Origin: Lunularia cruciata
Lineage: Eukaryota > Streptophyta > Marchantiopsida > Lunulariales > Lunulariaceae
Length of the DNA stretch: 64,000 nucleotides
Assembly: GCA_948567375.1 (NCBI GenBank)
Contig: OX419756.1
Location: 20,837,001 to 20,901,000 of the forward strand
Direction of reading: 5' to 3'
Position numbers and translations under genes: made by a program
In this document: positions 56,506-64,000 of the stretch, piece after piece
Layout of the letters: each line of letters begins with the position of its first letter
Numbering within the stretch: the stretch's first letter is position 1
The notes under the pieces: model-generated
What the model saw: only the letters and a program-made list of their open reading frames with translations
The model's database searches: none
What the model was told of the DNA's origin: nothing

Positions 56506-56848
56506 TGTAAAAGACCAAGACCGAGGAGAGAAATAGGAGAATAGAAACTGACATTGGGACACTTGAATGCGGGAAAACTCCGAATGCCTAGCATGAGCTT
56601 TGGTTTTGGTATTTATAGGTAGCACACAAAGCCCTTGAGAAGCTTCTCAAGAAGCTTCCCCAAGCCGCTTTCTTAAAGTGTGAGCCAAGTTAACTAGGAA
56701 GTTTCTCAAGAAGCTTCCTTCTAGAAACCACCTACTTGGTGTGCAAGCTAAGCTATTTAGAAGCTTCTAGAAGCTTCCTTCTAGAAGCTACCTACTTGGA
56801 GCGCAAGTTAACTAGTTAAGAAGCTTCCTAAGAAGCTTCCTAGTTATA
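56506..56848 (-). repeat. 3' LTR of chromovirus C
   Basis: On the plus strand TGTAAAAGACCAAGACC to TTATA (TTACA mutated), 343 bp. About 90 bp of the U3 end found in the 5' LTR are deleted. It carries the TATA box TATTTATA (56610-56617, plus view) and HSE modules. Confidence 0.88.
56610..56786 (-). promoter_or_regulatory. HSE array and TATA box in 3' LTR of C
   Basis: A four-module array, GAA-TTC-GAA-TTC at 56760, 56765, 56770 and 56775, is spaced exactly 5 bp apart. TTCTAGAA follows at 56779-56786. Two GAAGCTTC palindromes (56639-56646 and 56651-56658) lie about 21 bp from the TATA box at 56610-56617. The four-module run fits the HSF trimer site consensus best in this window. Confidence 0.65.
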
Positions 56849-56859
56849 TATTCCCCCAT

Positions 56860-57240
56860 TGCTAGTTGGTGATGTCCTCATTGCCATTGAAGCTTCAAAC
56901 TCTTGGATGGCCATCTGTGCATTTTGGAGGTGAGAAAGAGGTTCTTATGTGGCATCATGAAGGGGATCCCCTTTCTAAAGGACCTTGTACTCTATATGTT
57001 GTCGGTGTCCTTGTTGGATGTGGTGACGTGCAAAGATACGATCAACTTTGTACTCCTCATGATCATTGATAGGGATAGGGGGGGGGGGGGGGGGAGGAGG
57101 TAACACTCAAGAGGAAAAAGAGGAGGGGTTAAAAAAAAAGAGTCTCAACTTGGAAACATGAAAGACAAGATGGATGTGCATATGACAAGGCAAGGCAAGT
57201 CAATAGGCAACAGGAGAGACAATTTGGATGACATCAAAAG
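56860..57240 (-). pseudogene. Chromodomain region of C
   Basis: The same region as 53940-54190 of B, in several frames. It contains the 17-base G run at 57078-57094, where other copies read 'gatgggagg'. Confidence 0.6.
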
Positions 57241-58186
57241 GTCCTATCTAATTAGGGGCAAGTTTACAAACTTGGGTATCAAGTGGGAGGAGTAGATTAC
57301 TAGAGGATAGCATAACTTTATCATAGACTTCAAAGGTGAGATCACAATGATGGTGGTCCACATATTGTCTTTGATGATTTTGAGCAACAAGGAGGTGAGA
57401 TTTGGCTTGTTGGAGAGATTTGGATATGGTGTTCAAGAAGGTTGAAGTATGAGGGACCTAAGACGGAGGAGGAGCAACAAGAGAATCTGGGACAAGCAGA
57501 TCTTGGCCAAAATTGAGAAAGAAAGAAGAGAATCCGATGCTTGCCTATTTAGAATTGTTTGTTTGCAAACTCCACAACTACAAGACATTCATCTCAATTG
57601 GTATGGTGAATGTTGACGAAGGCACAAAGCATAGCCTCCAAGGTATGATTGCATGTTTGGTTTGTCCATCAGTTTGAGGATGATAGGCTATGGACAAAGC
57701 AAGCTTGGTGCCAAGTATTTGGAAGAGAGCTTGCCAAAACTTTCCGGTGAAGCAAGGATCACGGTTGGAGATGAGTATACGTGGCATCCCATGATGTTTG
57801 AAAACATTATCAAAGTAGAGTTGCGCCAAGGTTGGAGCATCCACAACATCAACTGTTGGTGCCAGATGGATTTGCTTACTAAGCTTATCCACAAACACCA
57901 CAATTGTTGTGTGATCTTGTGTGTCTTAGGCAAGGAGGTGATGAGATCTAAGCTCACATTTTCCCAACGAGTAGTTGGAATGGGAAGTGGCTGAAGGAGT
58001 CCACTCGGCTTTTGGTTATTGGCCTTGTTGTGTTGACAACTGTCACACGATTGGACAAACTCCCAAACATCTTGTGTCATGTTGGTCCACCACCATTGGC
58101 GTTGGAGGGTACCCAAGGTCTTGTCCACCTCCATATGACCAACTACTAGTAGATCATGGGCTTCCTAAAGGCAAGTAAGTCAGAGA
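57240..58186 (-). pseudogene. Integrase of C
   Basis: 57688-58134 has DVWEFVQSCDSCQHNKAN (zinc-binding CxxC), GLLQPLPIPTTRWENVSLDLITSLPKT (Asp 1). 57578-57901 has VFVDKLSKQIHLAP, FKHHGMPRILISNRDPCF (Asp 2) and SIAYHPQTDGQTKH, after which the frame shifts. The C-terminal part is at 57248-57436. Confidence 0.9.
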
Positions 58187-59040
58187 TCACCTTTGGCTGA
58201 AACATAGATTCCAATCCGCATGGAATAAAAGGCCTTCCTTGAAGGAGAAGGTGTTGTACTCCTTGTCACGTGATGTCAAACAACCATGTACCATTTGGAA
58301 GAAGGGATCTTGTTGTAAAGTTGACCAAAACTCATTATGGATCTTGGAATCAATTGACACCGTTGTAATTGCCACCATGATGAGAAAAAGAGACTTTAAA
58401 TCAGGTTGTTGTGATAGAGCATCAGGGATGACATGGAATTGACCAGGTTTGTACTCAAGTTTGATGTCAAACATTTGATGATGTCGACTCGTCATGTGTT
58501 CCAAGTGTAAGGTCTGCAACAATAGCTTGTGATCAATTTGCATGATCACTTGTTTCTCCAAGAGATAATGCCTCCATACATTGGTGGCATATATCATTGC
58601 AAGTTGTTCCCAATCTCAAGCAGAGTAATTTCTTTCAGCTATACTTAGTTGGCAAGACACAAAGGCAATGGGATGAAGTCCATTTGGGAATTCTTGTTGC
58701 AACACATCTTCCATTGCAAAGTTAGAAGCATCAAAATCAACCACACAAGGTAGTTAAGGATCATATGGTTGAAGAATGTGTGTCGAAGACACCATATGCT
58801 TTAACTTCTAGAATGCTTCTTTATGCTTGGTGGTCCACTGGAAGCTCAAGTTCTTTCCCAAGAGATCAGTCAATGGTGCAGCCACATGAGCATAATTGTG
58901 GATGAATTGTCGGTAAAAACTGGCCAATCCATTGAATGCCCGTACTTCTATAGCATCCTTTGGGGTAGGCCAATCAGTAATAGCCTTGATTTTCTCTTCT
59001 TCTATCTTGATCCCCTCCGATGAGATGTTATGAACCAAGA
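58187..59040 (-). pseudogene. RNase H region of C
   Basis: 58808-59038 carries DWPTPKDAIEVRAFNGLASFYRQFIHNYAHVAAPLTDLL. 58187-58597 carries HYLLEKQVIMQIDHKLLLQTLHLEHM, FDIKLEYKPGQFHVIPDALSQQP and the start of the integrase linker. It shows the sequence that element E interrupts in copy A. Confidence 0.88.
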
Positions 59041-59718
59041 AGGTGACTTCCTTCTACCAAAAGGCACACTTTGACTTCTTGTAGTAAAATTTCCATTGTC
59101 ATAGTTGTCTTAGGACTTCTCGCACATGATTCATGTGTTCTACCTCTATCTTACTACAGATTAAGATATCATCCAAGAACACTAGCATGGACCAATCCAA
59201 TAGTCTATCCAACACCCGATGCATTTGATCCATGAAGACTATTGGAGCATTAGTGAGTCCAAAAGGTAGAACTCTCCACTTGAAATGCCATACCTTGTGC
59301 AAAAGGCAATCTTTTGCACATCCTCTCTATCAATAGGAATTTGCCAATAGCCGCTACAAAGATCCAACTTGGAAATGTAGCATACTCCACTTAGTTGATC
59401 AAGCAAGTCATTGATCCAAGCCAAGGGATATGCATTCTTCATGGTTTGCTTATTGAGCACATGATAATCAATACAAAAACAAAGTCCTCCATCCTTCTTT
59501 GGAACAAATAGTACCGGTGCTCCCCAAGGAGAGGTGTTATGTCGTATGAAGTCCTTCTCTAACAACTCTATAAGTGTTGTTTGCAACTCCTCCAACTCCT
59601 TTGGTGAGAGCCAATAGATCGGTCTACTCACTAGAGTACTCCTTGGTGGAAATAACTTGATCTTGAAGGGCATACCTTGATTGAAGGGTAATCCCTTTGA
59701 CAAATCATCCAGAAACAC
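59041..59718 (-). pseudogene. Reverse transcriptase of C
   Basis: 59239-59718 opens with [24 protein letters not shown]. It continues [70 protein letters not shown] and [18 protein letters not shown]. After one frameshift 59099-59302 adds [17 protein letters not shown] and the catalytic FLDDILICSK. The catalytic aspartates are present. Confidence 0.92.
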
Positions 59719-59810
59719 GTCCGCAAACTCCTAAATTATCCAATCAACCATTGCTTGATGAGGCCCTTGGCCCTCCTTAGATTTTTTGTGTGCAATTGGC
59801 TTGATCCACA

Positions 59811-60041
59811 CTACAAATACAAACTTATATCTTCCTCCAAAGCTTGCTCTATGGTTGCTTTACTAACCAACTTCCCTTCCAAGGACTCATCTCTCCTCCA
59901 AGCTTGCTCCATGGTTGCCAACCTAGGAAACTTCCCATCTTGGGATGCATCTTCCTTCAAGGTTTGCTCTATGGCTACCTTCTCGACAAAGTTCTCATCT
60001 TGGGACTGACTATTCTTAGATGTCTTACTAAGAGGTGCCAA
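59811..60041 (-). repeat. Tandem coding repeats, protease-RT linker of C
   Basis: Three to four units of about 63 bp encode repeats such as SLEGKLVSKATIEQALEED, SQDGKFPRLATMEQAW and SQDENFVEKVAIEQT. The same repeats are found in A and B. Confidence 0.75.
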
Positions 60042-60086
60042 ACTACCTAATCATAAATTCCTACCTTGGTGTTGTACTTGAATTTT

Positions 60087-60420
60087 TCATCGGGTCCAAT
60101 CAAATTGAACCTTATGATGTTCAAGCCAAGGTAGACCCAGAATGATTTCATAGTGTAGAGATGCCACTACAAACCTCATACACTCCAAATACTCATTCCC
60201 AATCTTGAAGGTAACAAGATGTGAGGTGCAGAATGTAGAACCCTTTCTACAATCCGCCATCATCAAAGTCTTCCAATCACTAGCTTGATAGGAATACCCA
60301 ATTCCTTTGCTACTTGCATAAATATGCAATTCTTTGAACTTCCAAAATCAACCAAAATCCTACAACCCCGATTAGATATTGTACCTTGCAAGTGAAGCAA
60401 ACTTGCATAGGTCGAGCCTT
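60087..60420 (-). pseudogene. Protease of C
   Basis: GCRILVDFGSSKN lies in the segment 60390-60330. 60087-60329 follows with MMADCRKGSTFCTSHLVTFKIGNEYLECMRFVVASLHYEIILGLPWLEHHKVQFDW. Its active-site loop has D-F-G. Confidence 0.85.
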
Positions 60421-60458
60421 CAATCCCATTAGAACTAATCAAGCTCTTAGTAGGTAGC

Positions 60459-60680
60459 TCAAAATCTCCTATTGGGATTCCTTGTTTCCTTGATCATTCT
60501 GTTCCACAAACTCCATCTGGGCAACTTGTTGAGGTTGCCCATTCCTAAGTGTGCATTTAGCAATACAATGTTCATTTTGGCGACAATAAAAACAACCTCC
60601 ATTTTGTCGCAATCTTTCTCTACTATACCAAGTGGACTTTGTTGGATAACATCAATCTCCATTGGTCTCGGTTCTTCCAC
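60459..60680 (-). pseudogene. Zinc knuckle end of gag, C
   Basis: In the right frame the sequence near 60610-60560 reads CFYCRQNEHCIAKC, a regular C-x2-C-x4-H-x4-C knuckle. It is preceded by EEPRPMEIDVIQQSPLG. Confidence 0.8.
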
Positions 60681-60719
60681 CCATGCATATTGTACTGGTA
60701 GGCCTTGTGTAGGTCAAGG

Positions 60720-61370
60720 TCAAGACCAAGTTGTTGCCACCAAGGAATCAAAGTGCTCAGTCAATTGCATGGCTTTGTCTATATTTTGTGGTTCCCGCAT
60801 GGTCACCTCTAATTTGGTTTGTGACTTCAATCCCTGCACAAATTGATCTAGAACTTCACCTTCTTGTATATCTAGAATATGCATGATGATGTTTTGAAAT
60901 TGTGTGATATAGCTCCTTACTAAGCTAACTTGCTTCAACTCTGCTAATTTATCTCGTGCGGCTTGGGTGGCATTTATAGTTTGAAATTGACCCAATATTG
61001 TATCCTTGAATTCTGCCCATATCAAAATTGGTGCAACAATCTGTCATTCTGCTCGCTCTACTTGGAATTGCCACCAAAGTTTTGCCACACCATCTAATTG
61101 GCTAGAGGCCATGAGAATTTGTTTCCATTCATCTTGAAGATTGGTGGCTTCAAAGTAACATTTGCAATCAAACACAAAATTCTCCATTGTGCTCGGAAGA
61201 TTCTTGCCTTCAAACACCTTGGGTTTTGGAAATTGAATGCAATCTACTCCATCTTGAATTGGTGCTCTCTCTATATGTTCTTGTTGTTGCTGATCTTGTT
61301 CATCCAGCAATCGAGTAAGGTGCTCAATTTGTTACTGCATCACAAGGATAACATCTGGGAGTTCTGCCAT
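60720..61370 (-). pseudogene. gag of chromovirus C
   Basis: ATG at 61370 begins MAELPDVILVMQ, then one stop, then a Gln/Glu-rich stretch (LLDEQDQQQQEHIERAP). Next come FPKPKVFEGKNLPSTMENFVFDCKCYFEA, GVAKLWWQFQVE, then after a stop IWAEFKDTILGQFQTINATQAARDKLAELKQVSLVRSYITQFQNIIMHI, VLDQFVQGLKSQTKLEVTMREPQN. This is the Gypsy Gag core. Three stops or shifts break it. Confidence 0.85.
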
Positions 61371-61625
61371 AACTACTACTCTATCCCACTACTCCCAATT
61401 TATCTAATTGATTAGCACATAGATGCAGCACGTCCACCGTTCTCCATAAGTTACAACCGAAAGTATCAAGGGTTCCTTAGACATGGTCATCATATCTAGA
61501 AAATCCTGCCCAAAGCACGGGGTGATGAATTGTGTGAAACAATGCTTAGGTAATATCTTGATATAAAAATTCTAGTGGTTTGGTGGAAGTAGATTTGGTG
61601 GTCCACAAATTCCATCCATCACATT

Positions 61626-61641
61626 CTTGCTTTGATACCAA
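61626..61641 (-). other. Primer binding site of C (tRNA-iMet type)
   Basis: On the minus strand TTGGTATCAAAGCAAG follows directly on the LTR. It matches the initiator tRNA-Met 3' end except for one base (A for G). Confidence 0.85.
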
Positions 61642-62089
61642 TGTAAAAGACCAAGATCAAGGAGAGTAATAGGAGAATGGAAACTCACATTGGGACACTT
61701 GAATGATGGGAAACTCCAAATGCCTAGCATGACCTTTGGCTTTGGTATTTATATGTAGCATACAAAGCCCTTGAGAAGCTTCTCAAGAAGCTTCCCTGAG
61801 CCGCTTTCTTAAAGTGCAAGCCAAGTTAACTAGGAAGCTTCTCAAGAAGCTTCCTTCTAAATGCCGCCTACTTGGCATGCAAGCTAAGCTAGTTAGAAGC
61901 TTCTAAGCTTAAAGCTTAAAGCTTCTAGAAGCTTCCTTCTAGAAGCTACCTGCTTGGGGCACAAGTTAACTAGTTGAGAAGCTTCCTAAGAAGCTTCCTA
62001 GATGCTTCTAGAATATTCTAGGCTAATTTGGCTTATTCTCTACTTTTTTAAGCCTTACTAACTATGTCGTTAAACTCCATATTGTTACA
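61642..62089 (-). repeat. 5' LTR of chromovirus C, longest LTR of the intact copies
   Basis: On the plus strand TGTAAAAGACCAAGATC to ATTGTTACA, 448 bp. TATTTATA lies at 61746-61753 (TATA on minus). GAAGCTTC occurs at 61775-61782 and 61787-61794, with more near 61838, 61850 and 61896. A three-module HSE TTCTAGAAGCTTC is at 61923-61935, with TTCTAGAA at 61937-61944. Confidence 0.92.
61746..61944 (-). promoter_or_regulatory. HSE array and TATA box in 5' LTR of C
   Basis: This would be the active promoter of the element. TATA (61746-61753) is followed, 21 bp away on the upstream side, by GAAGCTTC at 61775, and further modules extend to 61944. The spacing equals that in both LTRs of A. A local 'aagctt' triplication lies at 61905-61925. 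Confidence 0.62.
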
Positions 62090-62094
62090 TGCAT

Positions 62095-62420
62095 TCTTCA
62101 TTGTTTGCTTATTGAGCCCATGATAATCAATATAGAAACAAAGTCCTCCATCCTTCTTTGGAATGAATAGTGTTGGTGCTCCCTAAGGAGAGGTACTATG
62201 TCGTATGAAGTCCTTCTCAAACAACTCTGTAAGTGTTACTCGCCACTCCTCCAACTCCTTTGGTGAGAGCCTATAGATTGGTCTACTCAATAGAGTACTC
62301 CTTGGCAATAACTTAATCTTGAAGGGCATACCACAATCAGAGGTAATCTCCTTGGCAGATCATCTAGAAACATGTCGGAAAAATCCTGAACTATCTGATC
62401 AACCCTTGCTTGATGAGGTT
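62095..62420 (-). pseudogene. RT of B, N-terminal half
   Basis: On the minus strand the frame carries the [11 protein letters not shown] equivalent, IDYHGLNKQT and [14 protein letters not shown], with stops. It joins to the half at 56010-56505 across element C. Confidence 0.85.
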
Positions 62421-62421
62421 C

Positions 62422-62690
62422 TCAGCTCTTCTTAGATTGTCCTTGTGCAATCAGCTTGATCCACACCACAAAAACAGACCTATCTTCCTCCAAAGCTTGC
62501 TCAATGGTTGCTTCACTAACAAAATTCCCATATAGAGACTCACCTCTCTTCAAAGCTTGCTCCATGGTTGCCTTCCTGGCAAACTTCCTATCTTGGGGCT
62601 CCTCTCCCTTCAAGGCATGCTATATGGCTACCTTCTCAACCAACTTCTCATCCTGGGATTGACTATTCTTAGGTGTTTTATTTAGAGGTG
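62422..62690 (-). repeat. Tandem coding repeats, linker of B
   Basis: KFARKATMEQALKRGESLYGNFVSEATIEQALEED: two to three units of the A/C repeat. Confidence 0.72.
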
Positions 62691-62699
62691 CCAAACAAC

Positions 62700-63030
62700 C
62701 TAATCAGAAATTCCTACCTTGGTGTTGTACTTGAATTTATTGTCGGGTCCAATCAAATTGAACCTTATGAAGCTCAAGCCAAGGTAGTCCTAGAATGACA
62801 TCATAGTGTAGAGGTGCCACTACAAACCTCATACACTCCAAATACTCCTTCCCAATCTTAAAAGTAACAAGATGTGAGGTACAAAATGCATAACCCCTTC
62901 TACCATCTGCCATCATCAATCTACTTCCAATCATTGGCTTGATAAGAATACCCAATTCCTTTTCTACTTGCATAGACATGCAATTCTTTGAACTTCCAAA
63001 ATCAACCAAAATCCTACAACCCTAATTAGA
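62700..63030 (-). pseudogene. Protease of B
   Basis: 62737-63009 encodes MVDFGSSKNCMSMQVEKELGI, MIGSRLMMADGRRGYAF, LVTFKIGKEYLECMRFVVAPLHYDVILGLPWLELHKVQFDW. It is the best-kept protease copy, again with D-F-G at the active site. Confidence 0.88.
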
Positions 63031-63112
63031 TATTGTACCTTGCAAGTGAAGCAAACTTGCATGGGTTGAGCCTTCAATCCCATTGGAACTAATCAAGCTC
63101 CCAATAGGCGGC

Positions 63113-64000
63113 TCAAAATCTCCTATTGGGATCCCTTGTTTCCCTGATCATTCTATTCCACAAATTCCATTTGGGTAACTTGTCGAGGTCACCCATTCTT
63201 GAGTGGACATTCAACAATGCGGTATCCAACTTGATGACAATAAAAACAACCTCCATTTTGTTGCAATCTTTCTCTATCCTCTGTACCAAGTGGTCTTTGT
63301 TGGAAAACATCAATCTCCATTGGTGCCGGTTCCTCCACCCGTGTGTAGTGTACTGGTAGGCTTTGTGTAGGTCGAGGTCAAGACCAAGTTGTTGCAACCG
63401 AAACCGAAGTGCTCAGCCAATTGCATGGCTTCTTCTATGTTTTGTGGTTCCCGCATGGTCACCTCCAATTTGGTTTGTGTTTTCAATCCCCACACAAATC
63501 AATCCAGAACTTCACCTTCTTGTATATCTAGAATTTGTATAATGATGTTCTAAAATTGTGTGATGTAGCTCCTTATAGAGCTAATCTGTTTCAACTCCAC
63601 TAGTTTATCTTGTGCAGCTCAAGTGGCATTTATACTTTAAAATTGACCAAGTATTGCATCCTTTAATTCTATCCATGTGAGAATTGGTGCAGCAATTTGT
63701 CATTCAACTCGCTCTACTCAGAATCTCCTTCCAAGTTTTGCACACCATCTAATTGGCTAGAAGCCAAGAGAATCTATTTCCATCTATCTTGAAGGTTGGT
63801 GGCTTCAAAGTAACATTAGTAATCAAATACAAAATTCTCCACTATTCCCAAAAGATTCTTGCCTTCAAACACCTTGGGTTTTGGAAATTGGATGTGATCT
63901 TCTCCATCTCAAATGGGTGCTCTCTCTATATGTTCTTGTCATTGTTACTCTCGTGCACCCAACAATCAAGTAAGGTGTTTGATTTGTTGCTACATTGCAA
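63113..64000 (-). pseudogene. gag and zinc knuckle of B (cut by window end)
   Basis: 63310-63495 reads GLKTQTKLEVTMREPQNIEEAMQLAEHF. Upstream (63500-64000) are the FQTINATQA and LWWQF-type blocks and a VFEGKNL block, with stops. The start lies outside the window. Confidence 0.85.

Larger units (their letters stand above)
56506..62089 (-). mobile_element. Chromovirus copy C, nested in RT of B
   Basis: A complete minus-strand element, 5584 bp: 3' LTR 56506-56848 (short), chromodomain, integrase, RNase H, RT, repeat linker, protease, CCHC, gag, PBS, then 5' LTR 61642-62089. It is the best-preserved copy and shows the family's full layout. The target-site duplication TGGAT/TGCAT matches the family RT sequence. 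Stops and frameshifts remain. Confidence 0.93.
62090..64000 (-). mobile_element. Chromovirus copy B, part 2 (RT start to gag), runs off the window
   Basis: Continues copy B after C: RT N-terminal half (about 62095-62420), repeat linker (62422-62690), protease (62700-63030), zinc knuckle (63113-63280) and gag to the window end. The 5' LTR and PBS must lie beyond 64000. Confidence 0.9.

Overview
This is nuclear DNA of a land plant with a large, repeat-swollen genome. A gymnosperm (conifer-type) is my best guess; a fern or lycophyte cannot be excluded. The evidence is wall-to-wall decayed Ty3/Gypsy and Ty1/Copia retrotransposons, an initiator-tRNA-Met-type primer binding site, long AT-rich stretches, almost no CpG inside the repeats and no intact host gene. 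No rRNA, tRNA, CRISPR or bacterial-type operon was seen. Nearly every coding trace is a pseudogene with stops and frameshifts.

Layout. 1-4.9 kb: degenerate minus-strand Gypsy DNA with an LTR at 1734-2306 (LTR family 2). 4.86-13.63 kb: an LTR of family 3, split by a plus-strand chromovirus (copy A, 4942-13054). Copy A is itself split by a 2.5-kb TG...CA-ended insertion (element E, 8453-10978) carrying an unrecognised ORF. 13.6-23.4 kb: degenerate gag and unassigned DNA. 23.4-25.7 kb: a degenerate tandem array of about 68-bp units. 26.1-30.3 kb: Gypsy gag, an LTR family 2 copy and a leader/gag region. 30.6-34.7 kb: a minus-strand Copia element interrupted by a family 3 solo LTR, with a 447-bp tandem duplication across the junction. 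35.7-37.6 kb: chromovirus remnant D, cut off by a second element E (37.6-39.6 kb). 40-42.1 kb: another Gypsy RT/RNase H, a chromovirus LTR stump and an LTR family 2 copy. 42.2-45.5 kb: DNA visibly richer in CpG, with a MITE-like element and one possible host exon. 45.9-49.1 kb: a nearly complete but frameshifted non-LTR retrotransposon (N-terminal C2H2 finger, RT, C-terminal zinc knuckle and restriction-like endonuclease). 51.4-52.9 kb: an unidentified protein pseudogene. 53.5-64 kb: chromovirus copy B (minus) with copy C (minus) nested in its RT gene.

The chromovirus (A, B, C, D) is the best-defined system. An intact copy is about 5.6 kb: LTR of about 370-470 bp, tRNA-iMet PBS, gag with CCHC knuckle, protease, a repeat-bearing linker, RT, RNase H, integrase, chromodomain, purine tract, LTR. 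Its LTRs carry phased GAA/TTC modules that fit heat-shock elements, with one pair a constant 21 bp upstream of the TATA box. Heat inducibility is therefore a specific, testable prediction. Insertion order can be read from target-site duplications: family 3 LTR, then A, then E; B, then C; Copia, then family 3 LTR, then tandem duplication.
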